Positions 24,436 through 34,128 of a stretch of DNA of 64,000 nt are shown piece after piece. Numbering within the stretch: position 1 is the stretch's first letter; every line of letters begins with the position of its first letter. The translations under genes and the position numbers were made by a program. The DNA is from Chloroflexota bacterium (GTDB taxonomy: Bacteria > Chloroflexota > Anaerolineae > UBA4142): NCBI GenBank assembly GCA_023381515.1, contig JAMCQI010000091.1, forward strand, positions 1 to 64,000, given 5' to 3'. The notes under the pieces are model-generated. The model saw nothing but the letters and a program-made list of their open reading frames with translations, ran no database searches and had not been told where the DNA came from.

Positions 24436-25243
24436 AGGAGAGGTAGCCGGCGGCGCGGGCGGCCATGTCCATCCCCAGCGTCAGGATTCGCTCACCGGGG
24501 AGGTCCACCTCACGGGCCAGCTCGCGCAAATCAATCGTCTTCAGGTACCGCCTGCATTTCCCACACGCATAGAGCCGGTATGCACCCAGGCCGTCGGGAA
24601 AATAGCCCTGCTCCCCTTCCGCCCCGCAAAAGGGGCACAATGAGCGATGAAAGGACCACTCGAAATCGCAGCGTGAGCAAAGAAGCCGGCGACCGCCGCT
24701 TGCTTTCTGCAGCACCGCGAGATCGGGCGCGCCGCCGCAGACAGGGCAAAAAGACCGATACCAGGTTTCATCGCTAGAGAATTCCCGAGCATTTTGGGCA
24801 TAGGCCTGCGCCCAAGCAGCAAGGAAAGGATGCAGAGTATTGTTGAGGACAAAGGTGACGAGTGGGTCGCCGGGTCTCTCCTCCAAAGAGGCGCGGGCCA
24901 GCCGTGCGGCCGCCTCCGGCGTGCTCGCGAGATTTGACACTGCCAGCAAGTCATTCGCGCGGGCCGGCGCCGTCCGTGCAACGGCTTCGCAGATGCTCTG
25001 GAACAGCTCAGCAAACGCGGCCCAGTCGAGTGTGAGTTCGGCGATCTTGAGGAGCGGCTCACCCCTTTCGAGCCGCTCTCGGGCTTGGCCTTCCAAGATC
25101 TGAGGTGAATCCACTTTGACTTCTGAGCGTGCTTGGAGAACGGCAATATGCAGGTCGATTAACTCGTCTAATTCGGGATGGCGGCCGCGCTCGGCGACGA
25201 GGTAGGCCAATGTTTGAGTGTCGGTCAAGTGCAGCTCCGGCAA
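24434..25243 (-). CDS. fdhE: Formate dehydrogenase accessory protein FdhE
   Basis: FdhE is a cytoplasmic iron-binding maturation factor for membrane-bound formate dehydrogenase. It has 269 aa. The C-terminal half carries the four CxxC pairs of the family (CPVCGG, CSRCDF, CPFCGA, CGKCRRY), which bind iron in rubredoxin-like folds. The N-terminal half is helical. It is the last gene of the fdnG-fdnH-fdnI-fdhE order on the minus strand, 22 bp after fdnI, matching its role in assembling the enzyme encoded just upstream. Confidence 0.92.
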   Translation of the reverse strand: MPELHLTDTQTLAYLVAERGRHPELDELIDLHIAVLQARSEVKVDSPQILEGQARERLERGEPLLKIAELTLDWAAFAELFQSICEAVARTAPARANDLLAVSNLASTPEAAARLARASLEERPGDPLVTFVLNNTLHPFLAAWAQAYAQNAREFSSDETWYRSFCPVCGGAPDLAVLQKASGGRRLLCSRCDFEWSFHRSLCPFCGAEGEQGYFPDGLGAYRLYACGKCRRYLKTIDLRELAREVDLPGERILTLGMDMAARAAGYLS

Positions 25244-25265
25244 TAGCTCAGTAATCCCCCTGTTC

Positions 25266-25985
25266 TTACTTTTTGCTCAGAGGATCGAATTCCTCTTCGC
25301 GCTTGCGCAGCACGCGCTCGGAGTACCACTTACCATGGTGCTCTTCGGCAAACGCACGCGTCACCGTGCCTTCGAACATGGAGGTGATTGATTCTCGCAT
25401 CATCGGATGCAGGACGACCAAGTATAGGTGCAGCATGAAGAGGAGCACGGTCGCGATGACCGCGAGATCGTGCACGATGACGCTTGCCAGGAATACATTG
25501 GAGGGCACCGATCCTTTGCCGAACCACATGATCAATCCGGTAATCACAAACAGTCCGAACGAGATAATCTGGGTCAGCGCGTTCAGCTTCTGCCCCGAAT
25601 TATACTTCCCCTGGGGTGGCATGGTGCCCAGCTTGCCCTGTGAATAATACCCCCACGCATTCTTGAGCCAGCCCACATCATCCGCGCCCCATGTGAAGGA
25701 CTCTTTCAAGCTGTAGAGAAACTCTCGAGGCGAAAAAACGAGATACACCAACGGCGCAGCGATGAATAGGACCGCAGCCCCTCGGTGAATGAGCCGACTC
25801 GCTTCGCCCGCGGCGCCCCCCGCAAAAGCGTGAAGCCACGGCAGGTAGATGAACATTCCGGTAACCAGTAACACACTAAATGCGACAAAGTGAACCCAGT
25901 GCGCCGCACGCTCGGCGGCCGTGAAACGGACGACGAGCACCTGGCGGCCCCGCACACCGGCCAACGGCATCGTTATCGTTGCCAT
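25266..25985 (-). CDS. fdnI: Formate dehydrogenase gamma subunit, cytochrome b556
   Basis: This is the membrane subunit that passes electrons from the FeS subunit to quinone (239 aa). Four membrane helices are visible, with the usual haem-binding His residues, in RFTAAERAAHWVHF, RLIHRGAAVL and VHDLAVIATVLLFMLHLYLVVLHPMM. The C-terminal MRESITSMFEGTVTRAFAEEHHGKWY is family-typical. The start ATG 25985 lies one base after the fdnH stop, so both are co-translated. fdhE follows after 22 bp. Confidence 0.93.
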   Translation of the reverse strand: MATITMPLAGVRGRQVLVVRFTAAERAAHWVHFVAFSVLLVTGMFIYLPWLHAFAGGAAGEASRLIHRGAAVLFIAAPLVYLVFSPREFLYSLKESFTWGADDVGWLKNAWGYYSQGKLGTMPPQGKYNSGQKLNALTQIISFGLFVITGLIMWFGKGSVPSNVFLASVIVHDLAVIATVLLFMLHLYLVVLHPMMRESITSMFEGTVTRAFAEEHHGKWYSERVLRKREEEFDPLSKK

Positions 25986-25986
25986 C

Positions 25987-26784
25987 TCATTTCTCCTCTA
26001 CATTGCTCAGCCGCGCGCGGCGCGTGAGCAACCAATTGACGGCGAGACCGGCGGTCATTAACCCGGCGCCGGCATAGCCGAGCGGCTGGGCCAGGTTGTG
26101 CCAGAGATTGACCAAGGCCGGATACTCGGGCGCCTCCGGCAGGCCGTACGCAGTGGGGGGTGCCGTCAGGACATACAGACGCCCCAGGCCACCTAGTTCC
26201 GTTTCGCCGTAGGTGCGCGCTTGTGCGACCCCTTGCGCTTTGAGCGTGTCGACCCGTTTACGGGCGACTGAGAGCATGGCGGTGCGATCCCCAAACTGGA
26301 GGGCGCCAGGCGGGCAGGTTTTGACACAGGCGGGCGTCAAGCCATTGGTCACGCGGTCTTGGCACAACGTACACTTGCTGGCCTTGGCTTCGCCCGTCAG
26401 GGTGTTTACTACATCCAGCCGTGGGATTCTGAATGGGCAGGCCTCGACGCAGTAGCCGCAACCGTTGCACTGTTCCCGATCGAGTGATACAAAGCCCGTG
26501 TCGTTGTGCTGGAGGGCGCCGGTTGGACAGACGTCTACGCAAGCCGCCTGGGTGCAGTGCATGCATCCCAGATTCAAGAACAGCCACTGCAGCTTGCCTC
26601 CCGCTTCGTACTCGTTGAAGGTGACGCGGCTCCACGTTTCGGGACTGAGATCGCGAGGGTTTTCATAGCTCCCCGTCTGTTTCGTCCGGGTTGCGGCCAG
26701 GTCCCACCACTGCTTGCAGGCGATCTGGCAACCGCGACAAGCTGTGCACTTGGACGTGTCGACTAACATGGCAATGGAAGACAT
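25987..26784 (-). CDS. fdnH: Formate dehydrogenase beta subunit (four [4Fe-4S] clusters)
   Basis: This 265-residue iron-sulphur subunit carries electrons from the molybdenum/tungsten site to the cytochrome subunit. Four cysteine groups are visible: CTACRGCQIACKQWW, CMHCTQAACVDVCPTGAL, CNGCGYCVEACPF and CTLCQDRVTNGLTPACVKTCPPGAL. Near the C-terminus one membrane helix (PLGYAGAGLMTAGLAVNWLLT) anchors it, as in FdnH. GGAGGGG before ATG 26784 supports the start. It lies 16 bp after fdnG. The Tat-exported partner means the complex faces outside the membrane. Confidence 0.94.
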   Translation of the reverse strand: MSSIAMLVDTSKCTACRGCQIACKQWWDLAATRTKQTGSYENPRDLSPETWSRVTFNEYEAGGKLQWLFLNLGCMHCTQAACVDVCPTGALQHNDTGFVSLDREQCNGCGYCVEACPFRIPRLDVVNTLTGEAKASKCTLCQDRVTNGLTPACVKTCPPGALQFGDRTAMLSVARKRVDTLKAQGVAQARTYGETELGGLGRLYVLTAPPTAYGLPEAPEYPALVNLWHNLAQPLGYAGAGLMTAGLAVNWLLTRRARLSNVEEK

Positions 26785-26800
26785 CGGTTATCCCCTCCGG

Positions 26801-29800
26801 CTATCCGACTTTGTTCACATCGACGAGAAAGGCCTTGTATTCCGGAATGCTCGAGTTGCCGTCGCCGACGTGCGGAGTGAGATCATTGGCGCTGTCGCCG
26901 GTCGCGAGTCCGACCCAGGAATAATGCCAGGGCATTCCGATGTGGTGCACTTTTTTCCCGCCGATCATGTACGATTTCCAGCGCATGGTGACGAGCGCCG
27001 TGGCCCTGATTTTGCCGCGCGCACTCGTGATCTCGACGCTGTCGCCGTTGCCGATCCCTTTTTCCGCTGCTAGTTCCTTCGAGATCTCGACGAACATGCC
27101 CGGCTGAGCCTCGGCCAGCCAGGGAAGATTGCGCGACATGGCGCCAGCCTGCCAGTGCTCGGTCAGGCGGAAGGTGGTACAGACAATGGGGAATTTGTCT
27201 GCGGTGCCGACATTATCGCCGATCGCTTTGCCCTTGTCCGTGTCCCAGATTTTTACCACAGGATTGAACTGAAGCTTGGAAAGCAGGTTTGCCGTCGGAG
27301 ATTCGAGCGGTTCATAGTGTTCGGGGAGCGGGCCTTCGTTGAGACCTTTGGGCGCAAAGAGCCAGCCTTTGCCATCAGCTTTCATAATGAAGGCGTCGGT
27401 GCCTGCCTGGGCCGCCAGCCCCACGCCCGCGGGATTCGCTTTCGAATCGGGGGCTTTGGTCGCGAGGTAATCGGGCACGTCATAACCGGTCCACGTCTTC
27501 TTGCCGGCATCCCACCAGACCAGTTTCTTGCCCTCGCTCCACGGTTGGCCGTCGGGCCTTGCCGACGCGCGGTTGTAGAGGATCCGCCGATTCGCAGGCC
27601 ACGCCCAGCCCCAGAACGGATAGGTGCCCATGCCGCCGGGGTCTTTTTGCCCACGCCGCTTCACCGCCGGCATAGTCACGCCCGAGCCGTCGTCCGCAGG
27701 CGCGAAATAGCCAGAGTAGATCCAGCACCCACATGCGATGGCGTCATAGTTGGCCGCGGTCGCGATGGTCGGAAAGCCAGGGAGGACTGCGCCCTTGGGG
27801 ACAAGAACCTTGTCGCTCGCGTCCTTGACGTCGGCGAGAGCATAGCCGTTAATTTCGCGCGCCACGGCCTGCACGTCAATCGTGTCCCCATAATTCCATA
27901 CTAAATCCAAGATCGGGCGGTCCCTGGCAGCCGAGCTGTCTTTATAGGCGGCCTTGATCGCCTTCATCAGCTTGTCCAGAATCCATATATCCTCTTGCGC
28001 TTGCCCGGGGAGCGCCGCCACGCGATTGCGCCATTGGATCAGGCGGCCGCTCGTCGTCAGGCTGCCCGATTTCTCCAGGCCGTCGGCGGCCGGTAGGAGA
28101 AAGACTTCGGTCTTGATGGATTGGGAATTAACACCGGGCGCACGCCAGAAGGACGAGGTCTCGGTGTCGAACAACTCCATGACGACCATCCAGTCGAGAT
28201 TCTCAAACCCCTTGCGCTCAAGCCGGGCGTTCGGGCCGGAAACGTAAGGGTTCATTCCCATCACAAACAAGCCCTTGGTCGTCCCCTTGTACATGGCCTC
28301 AAAGAGTGGAATCCAGGAATAGTTGCCAGAGGATTTGGGTAGATAGTTGAAAGCGTAATCATTCTCTTTGGTAGCCGCATCGCCCCACCAGGCTTTGAGC
28401 AGCGTTGTGACAAAGCGTCCGCCATTCGACCAGTAGCTTGTGTTGTCGAATTTCGTGAGAAAAGTCTTCAGGTCGGCCTGCGCGCTGGTCGGGAGGCCCA
28501 AATAGCCTGGCAGATCGCCAAAGAGGAGAGCCATGTCGGTCGAGCCCTGCACGTTCGATTCTCCGCGCAGTGCGTTCACTCCGCCGCCCGGCACACCGAC
28601 GTTGCCGAGCAAGAGCTGCAGAATCGCCATCGCGCGTACGTTCTGCGTGCCGACCGTATGCTGCGTCTGCCCCATCGCGTAGAGGATCGTGCCGGATTTA
28701 TCCGCTGAGCCCGTGGCCGCAAAGGTTTGCGCGACCTGGAGAAAGGTGGCTTGAGGCGTCCCGCATATTCGCTCGACCATTTCCGGCGTGTAGCGGGCAT
28801 AATGTTTCGCGAGGTGGGCGAAAACGCTATTCGGATCGTCGAGGCTCGCGGCCTGCTTGGGAACGCTCACCTGGATCTCGTTGCCCGACCCGTCTTTGGC
28901 ACTCACCTTTTCGGTCTGGTACTGCCACGTGGTCGGGTCATAAGCAGCATTGGACTGCTTGAAGCCGGAAAAATACCCGTCCAGTTCGGCCGGGCCTTTG
29001 TAGTCGGCACTGATTGAGGTGAGCGCATTCGTATAGGAGCGAACGTACTCTTCGTTGTACAGCTTGTTCTGAATGACATAGTTGACGAGGCCGCCGAGGA
29101 AAACGATGTCAGTTCCGGAGCGAATGGGCGCATAGAGGTCAGCCTTGGACGCGCTCCGATTAAAGCGGGGATCAACGACAATCAATTTCGCGCCTCGCTC
29201 TTCCATTGCCGCCGTGATCCACTTGAACGAGATGGGATGATTTTCAGCGGGGTTGCCGCCGATGATCAGGACCGCGTCGCTATTTTTGAGATCAACCCAA
29301 TGGTTGGTCATCGCGCCGCGTCCAAACGTGGGGCCGAGACCGGCCACCGTGGACGAGTGTCAGATCCGGGCCTGGTGTTCGAGATAGGCAATTCCGAGCG
29401 CACGGGCGAATTTCGTCGCGAGGTAACAGTCCTCGTTGTTGTTCGCCGCGCCGCCCAGCCAGGCAATGGATTCGGTGCGATTGACCGTGACGCCTCCCTC
29501 TTGCTCCTTAAAGGTCGCATCACGGGTTGCTTTGACACGCTTGGAGATTTCGCTCACCGCCCAGTCCCAGTCCTTTTCCTCCCAGTGGTCGCTATTGGGA
29601 GCGCGGTATAGGACCTTTTGTAGACGATTGGGACTGTTGGCGAGCTGAGGAATCGCGAGCGGCTTGGAATCGAGAGTACCCCGGTTGTGGAGATTGTCCG
29701 GGTCCCCTTCGACGTTGAGGATGTGGCCTGTGGAATCCGTGGCAACAATGACACCGCAGCCGACTGAGCAATAAGGACAAATCGTGGCCGTCTCCCCCAC

Positions 29801-29917
29801 ACGCTTGTGGAGGGGAAAGGCGGATGGGCTGGCGGCACCTGCCAAGGTGGCAGGCAAGAGGAGGGTGCCCACGGCCGCGCTGCCGACCTTGAGGAAATCC
29901 CGACGCGAGAGATCCAT
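26801..29917 (-). CDS. fdnG: Selenocysteine-containing formate dehydrogenase alpha subunit (FdnG)
   Basis: This is the catalytic molybdenum/tungsten bis-MGD subunit oxidising formate to CO2. It has 1038 aa if UGA 29362-29360 is read as selenocysteine, residue 186. The context EHQARI-U-HSSTVAGLGPTFGRGAMTNHW matches the Sec site of E. coli FdnG. The frame continues without shift and both halves align to one protein. The N-terminus has a Tat signal (SRRDFLKVGSAAVGTLLLP), then a [4Fe-4S] motif (CPYCSVGCGVIV). GGAGG eight bases before ATG 29917 sets the start. A SECIS-like hairpin directly follows the UGA. The expected selenocysteine genes (selA, selB, selC, selD) are not in this window. The first visible gene of the operon fdnGHI-fdhE. 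Confidence 0.93.
29319..29355 (-). promoter_or_regulatory. Putative bacterial SECIS element in fdnG
   Basis: Starting four bases after the UGA codon, on the minus strand, CGTCCA (29355-29350) pairs with TGGACG (29324-29319). Inside it GGCCG (29345-29341) pairs perfectly with CGGCC (29336-29332) around a GTCT loop. The G-G-U-C-U at the tip is the feature recognised by SelB in E. coli fdhF and fdnG. Confidence 0.8.
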
Positions 29918-30077
29918 ACCGTTTTCCTCCCTGAAAAACGTTCGAGTATTCGAGGTCCTCAGAGGCGGGCTGCAGCTGCAGCGAGCCACCTTATTCTAGG
30001 CCCAAGGAGGCGGTCGTGGCCATACCTAACAGGGTCAATTTTGGAGGCAAAGGTATCATTCTTTGCGTGGGGGCTTG
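29918..30077. other. fdnG upstream region
   Basis: 160 bp between the 571-aa gene and fdnG, both on the minus strand. A minus-strand TAGAAT near 29995 could be a -10 box but has no good -35. No terminator with a T-run is visible, so read-through from the upstream gene is possible. Confidence 0.4.
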
Positions 30078-31793
30078 TCAGCGGCCTGTTTCCCTCGCCA
30101 GTATCCTCTGGAGCATGGCGAGGGCCGCGGCATAGGTGGGATCCATGCCATAATAAGAGGGGTGAACGGCGCCCAGGTTGCGGCCCTTGCTGTACGGAGT
30201 GTCTGTTGCATAGTGGAGGAACCCTACGTCCAAGTCGCTCTGATAGAGGCGCACGATTTCATTCGACGGGTAGCGTTTGGGGTAGATCATTTCATAAGTC
30301 GCCGAGAGGTAAGGACCAGATTCCATTTCGATGTCTGTATAGCCCTCGCGGTAGAATAGCTCCACAAAGCGCCGGTTTTGCAGAAAGGTGCCCCTGACGC
30401 TGATTGCTTTTTGATTGTCGAGAACGGACCCGTAGACGAGAAAAGGCGCGACATCCCGCGCGCTGAAGCAGTTGTTGAAGAGATAGGTGTTTTGGGACTG
30501 CTCGTCGTAGACGACGTTTGGGATGATCACGTCGCCGATGCGGCCATTGAGCGTTGCCGATTTGCCCATCACGTACATGCCCTTGATCTGATCGTTGTTC
30601 CGCGTGACCTCGGAGAGAATCTGATAGGCTGCCAGGCCAAGCGGATAGTCAATATTGAAGATGACGGCATCGCTGTCCCGCAAGCGTTCCAATCCCTCCC
30701 GCGGGAGACGAGGATCCAACTGCTCGGGGATGATGCGATTCAGCTCGAAAATCTGCGCGTCCACGTCGAGATAGCGGTCGCTGCGCACATAGGTCACTCC
30801 GGTCTCCGCTTCGACGCACTCCTTGTCATGGCAGGCGGCGGCGTTTTCAGGGTCGGCACAGTATTTTTTGAGGACATAGTAGAGGAAATTCTCCTTGCGG
30901 CTCTTGACCTCCTCCGCCTGGATGGCCTGGTACTCGCGCAACAGGTCCTGGTGTTGGATCTCGCCAATGTAATCGATCAATTCTTGCTCATGGCTGAGGG
31001 CATAGCCGGAGATCAAGTTGACGAGACTATGGGTGTTGCTCGAGACGAAATAGACAGGGCGGCCGGCGAGAAGTTTCCCCACCCGTTCGACAATGTTGTG
31101 CCACCAGCGTTGAGTGGCCTTGTGATAGTCGACGAGCGAGCCCGCGAGAAGGCGGAGCGCAAAGTGCTTGCGTGCCGCGCCGATGGCGAGCAAGTTTGTG
31201 ACCACGGCATTTGCCCAGATGTTTTCCAGGGTCGCAAAATCCCCGAGATTAATGGCGAGATCACGCGCCAACTCCTCTCGCTCGGCCGGAGTCAGGTCCG
31301 TACCCCGCGCGATCACAGCGGCGATCTTCTGAAAAGCTCCGGTGCGCGTCATCAGACTGTTGAGCTTGTTCCATTCGATTTCGTACGCGGTCAGGATGGG
31401 GATGAGGTCGTCAATATCAGATGCGCTCGCGATGAACGCAGCGATGGTGTGCTGGCCGTCATAGTACCATTTGCGCCGCCGCCCTGGAGCGCTCACCTCC
31501 TGCCAGCGCCCCACATCCCCAAAGCCTCCCTTGACAAAGACCTCTTCTGATTGTCCCAGAAGAACGAGCCGCACATCCTTGATGCAATCCGGCAGGCGGA
31601 GACTGGAATAGACCAGAGCCGCCATATCCGGGAATTCGTCTCGAGCATGGATATGCAGTGAAGAGTCCATGCCGGCGTGCGTTTCGATCAGCGACTTGAT
31701 CTGTATTTCGCCGGAGGAACGCAAGAGAGAATAGTACGTCCGCATATAGAGTTCAATTTCTTCATTCGCTGACGACGGAACAGCTCGATCCAT
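30078..31793 (-). CDS. Uncharacterised protein with nucleoside phosphorylase-like C-terminal region
   Basis: This 571-residue soluble protein has no signal peptide. The first 350 residues are mostly helical (for example SGYALSHEQELIDYIGEIQHQDLLREYQAIQAEEVKSRKE, written here only as landmarks). A short Cys group (KKYCADPENAAACHDKEC, about 310) could be a metal site. From about residue 390 the pattern DSDAVIFNIDYPLGLAAYQIL, KGMYVMGKSATLNGRIGDVIIP, EMESGPYLSATYEM resembles the PNP/UDP nucleoside phosphorylase fold, including the MGKSATLNGRIGD loop and an MESG active-site-like motif. It may belong to the DUF6909 group. The function is unknown. GTG 31799 and ATG 31793 are both possible; GGGG precedes the ATG. 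Confidence 0.7.
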   Translation of the reverse strand: MDRAVPSSANEEIELYMRTYYSLLRSSGEIQIKSLIETHAGMDSSLHIHARDEFPDMAALVYSSLRLPDCIKDVRLVLLGQSEEVFVKGGFGDVGRWQEVSAPGRRRKWYYDGQHTIAAFIASASDIDDLIPILTAYEIEWNKLNSLMTRTGAFQKIAAVIARGTDLTPAEREELARDLAINLGDFATLENIWANAVVTNLLAIGAARKHFALRLLAGSLVDYHKATQRWWHNIVERVGKLLAGRPVYFVSSNTHSLVNLISGYALSHEQELIDYIGEIQHQDLLREYQAIQAEEVKSRKENFLYYVLKKYCADPENAAACHDKECVEAETGVTYVRSDRYLDVDAQIFELNRIIPEQLDPRLPREGLERLRDSDAVIFNIDYPLGLAAYQILSEVTRNNDQIKGMYVMGKSATLNGRIGDVIIPNVVYDEQSQNTYLFNNCFSARDVAPFLVYGSVLDNQKAISVRGTFLQNRRFVELFYREGYTDIEMESGPYLSATYEMIYPKRYPSNEIVRLYQSDLDVGFLHYATDTPYSKGRNLGAVHPSYYGMDPTYAAALAMLQRILARETGR

Positions 31794-31836
31794 AGTCACC
31801 CCGTAAATGTAGAGAAAACATTCCTCCCGTTCGGTC

Positions 31837-32520
31837 CTACAGGCCCAAACTCTTCAACCCATGGTAGAGCCAGGCCGGCGTACCAAGACTCCGGGTCGCG
31901 ACATACCAGATGAGCGCCGCCGCCTCTCGGACCGTGTACCAAACCCGCAAGTGGAGAATCGTAAAGGTCGGGCTGGCGGTGGCCGGCGAGCCGTAGGCCT
32001 CTATTCCATAGTCGCGCGCGATCACTCTGGCGCGCAACAGATGAAAAGGATCACTCACAATCAGCGCAGAGCGCCATCCGTGAGCTTCCATGATCTGCTT
32101 GGCGTGCGAGAGATTCTCCTCGGTCGAGTGCGATGTATCGTCTAGCAGCAAGGCCGAGTCGGGAATTCCCGACCCCGCGGCCAGCCTTCTCATCACTTCC
32201 GCCTCCGACGGAGGAAATTGACCCAACCCTCCACTCAGTATCATCGAGGAAGCATAGCCCTGCTTGTACAGCGCGATGGCATGCTCGGCGCGCTCGTAAA
32301 GAGACGGACTGGCACGCTCACCGGGCCAGACGGCAGAGCCGAGGACGATGAGGGTATCCACGGGACGCGCCTCGTCCACGTGCGCATCGGCATCCACCCA
32401 CAAGCTGAGCGCGGTCAGCAAGAGGATAGCCGCCGCGCCGCATAGGCCGACGGTGCGCGCCACTCTGGAATCGACAAAGCCCCTTAACTTGCGTATGACA
32501 GATTCGACTGAGATTCTCAA
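31837..32520 (-). CDS. YdcF/SanA-like DUF218 protein
   Basis: This 227-residue protein has one N-terminal membrane helix (TVGLCGAAAILLLTALSLWV) followed by a DUF218 domain: DTLIVLGSAVWPGERASPSLYERAEHAI, YASSMILSGGLGQ, EAEVMRRLAAGSGIP, LLDDTSHSTEENLSHAKQIM and ALIVSDPFHLLRA. DUF218 proteins (SanA, YdcF, ElyC) act in envelope integrity; the reaction is not settled. The TTG start at 32520 has AAAGG before it. This gene ends 38 bp before the 571-aa gene on the same strand and stands about 130 bp from the insertion sequence. Confidence 0.85.
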   Translation of the reverse strand: MRISVESVIRKLRGFVDSRVARTVGLCGAAAILLLTALSLWVDADAHVDEARPVDTLIVLGSAVWPGERASPSLYERAEHAIALYKQGYASSMILSGGLGQFPPSEAEVMRRLAAGSGIPDSALLLDDTSHSTEENLSHAKQIMEAHGWRSALIVSDPFHLLRARVIARDYGIEAYGSPATASPTFTILHLRVWYTVREAAALIWYVATRSLGTPAWLYHGLKSLGL

Positions 32521-32650
32521 AGCCTTTCACCCCGATGACCCCACCCCATGGCGGGAATCAGTAAATATGAAGCTGCTGAGCCCTAGGGATGGCGTCTATT
32601 GGAAGGGACAAGGCTAGTACTCATCATACATCGTCGTCGAGACCGTGTCA
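32521..32650. other. Original upstream region of nusA, cut off by the insertion sequence
   Basis: 130 bp between the ydcF-like start and the left target duplication. No gene is seen. Before insertion it was joined to 34145 onward. Confidence 0.5.
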
Positions 32651-32666
32651 ACAATTTGCAAGTTTT
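32651..32666 (+). repeat. Target site duplication, left copy
   Basis: ACAATTTGCAAGTTTT, identical to 34129-34144 on the other side of the insertion sequence. Confidence 0.85.
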
Positions 32667-32667
32667 T

Positions 32668-34128
32668 GTTAGTCCCAAATAGAAATGTCCCCTAGTCCTC
32701 CCGAATTGAAATGTCCCCTGCGGCCGAGTCAAGATGAGGCCATCGCCTTGGGGCTGAAGGGTAGTCGCCAGGGATGATTCGCGGCGGGCGCGGCCCGGGC
32801 GCGTCGTCGGCGTTGGCGTGGACGAGATCCGGTCAACGCGACCTCGATCAGCTTGCTCGGCGTCTCTTCGGCTTGGCGAAGCTGACGGTGATAGACGGTG
32901 AAGGCCAGCGGTTTCCCCCGGTACTCCACCCCGATCGTCCCGTGCCGATCCTCGCGCACGACGACTTGCGCTCGGCGCAAAGCATACGTCGGACGCGGGG
33001 TCTGAATCTGGTAAATCACGTTGTGATAGTTGAAGGTCAAATTCTTCGATAGATGCCGCAGCTCTTGCACGGTCAAGATCCGGGCGAGATCGTCTTGCGG
33101 CAACAGCGGCCGGTGCGCATTCTCGGCGCTGCGCGGGCTCACCGCAAAGCGACGGTTGTAATCCTCCCGAAACGCGGGCACGTAGGCGTTGCCCTGGGCC
33201 ATCGATGCAATGCCCCGCAGCCGCATTTCCTTGACCAGCCGGTCTTGCAGGGTCCGATTCGCTTTCTCGACCCGGCCCTTGGCTTGCGGCGTGTTGGCAC
33301 ACAACAGCTGAATGTTCAGTTGGTACATCGCTCGCCCGAATTGGGTGGTGCCTTCGCCGGTCAGACTGTTGGGCAGATTCACCCGAAAAACACCCAATTT
33401 ATCGCTGTAAAACGCCACGGGTTTGCCATAGCGTTGCAAGTACGCCTCGGTCGCTTCAAAGTAGCTGAAGGTCGTCTCCGCTTCGACGAAACGCAGTTCC
33501 ATCAGTTGGCTGGTCGCATCATCGATGAAGACCAAGAGCGTACAGGCGGGCGCCCGGTCTTCGAACCACGCAAAGGGCGAGCCGTCGATCTGTACCAGTT
33601 CGCCCCAGCGGGCGCGTCGTTCGCGCAAGGGCTGGACCACCGGCCGCTTGGCCCGGTGGGGCTTCCACAACCCCTCCTGGATCATCACCTGACGCACCGT
33701 TTCCACTCCGATCGTCAGGTGATGCACCTCCGTCAGTTTCTCGTGCGCCAGCGTCGGACCAAAGTCGGCGTACCGCTGGCGCAGCAGTTCGACCGCTTGG
33801 ACTTTCACCCCTTTCGGAAGTTGGTGCGCACTTGGGCGCCCTCGTCGTTGGGAGAGAACCGCTTGCGCCCCTTGGCGCCGAAAGGCCCGCAGCAGGCGCT
33901 TGACCTGCCGCACACTCAGGTTCAATTGCTGGGCCGCTTGGCGTTGCTTGATCGTTTTCGCTTTGAGCTGTTCGAGCACCTGGACGCGCCCCAGTTCCTT
34001 CTTCGTCAGCAGCAGTGTGTCGCTCACCGTCTCCCACCCCTCCTGTGGATTCCGAGCGCCTCTTTATATCACGCAGGAAGGGGACATTTCTATTTGGGAG
34101 AAAGGGGACATTTTAACTTGGGGCTAAC
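32668..34128. mobile_element. Complete insertion sequence, ISNCY/IS1202-like, about 1.46 kb
   Basis: The element carries one transposase gene between imperfect terminal inverted repeats. The left end begins GTTAGTCCCAAATAG at 32668, and the right end, read inwards on the minus strand, begins GTTAGCCCCAAGTTA at 34128. Each end holds two copies of AAATGTCCCCT (32683-32693 and 32709-32719; 34113-34103 and 34089-34079), spaced 26 and 24 bases apart, probably transposase binding sites. A 16-bp direct repeat flanks it. The long duplication and the DDE transposase type fit the IS1202-related group, which is known for target duplications above 10 bp. Intact ends and a full-length gene suggest recent insertion. 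Confidence 0.88.
32729..34027 (-). CDS. ISNCY/IS1202-like DDE transposase
   Basis: This 432-residue transposase has an N-terminal helix-turn-helix (TIKQRQAAQQLNLSVRQVKRLLRAFRR) and a second one around LPKGVKVQAVELLRQRY. The RNase H-like catalytic core has acidic residues in VQIDGSPFAWF, VFIDDATSQLM, FYSDKLGVFRV and AKGRVEKANRTLQDRLVKE; the last Glu is the E of the DDE triad. The C-terminus is Arg-rich. It starts at GTG 34027 behind GGAGGGG. It lies inside a complete insertion sequence and appears intact. A 379-codon open frame on the opposite strand is only its shadow. Confidence 0.92.
   Translation of the reverse strand: MSDTLLLTKKELGRVQVLEQLKAKTIKQRQAAQQLNLSVRQVKRLLRAFRRQGAQAVLSQRRGRPSAHQLPKGVKVQAVELLRQRYADFGPTLAHEKLTEVHHLTIGVETVRQVMIQEGLWKPHRAKRPVVQPLRERRARWGELVQIDGSPFAWFEDRAPACTLLVFIDDATSQLMELRFVEAETTFSYFEATEAYLQRYGKPVAFYSDKLGVFRVNLPNSLTGEGTTQFGRAMYQLNIQLLCANTPQAKGRVEKANRTLQDRLVKEMRLRGIASMAQGNAYVPAFREDYNRRFAVSPRSAENAHRPLLPQDDLARILTVQELRHLSKNLTFNYHNVIYQIQTPRPTYALRRAQVVVREDRHGTIGVEYRGKPLAFTVYHRQLRQAEETPSKLIEVALTGSRPRQRRRRARAAPAANHPWRLPFSPKAMASS

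Noticed and set aside
26801..29989. fdnG as two separate genes or a pseudogene broken by a stop
   Set aside because: The stop is UGA at the known Sec position, the frame is kept, and a SECIS-like hairpin follows directly.
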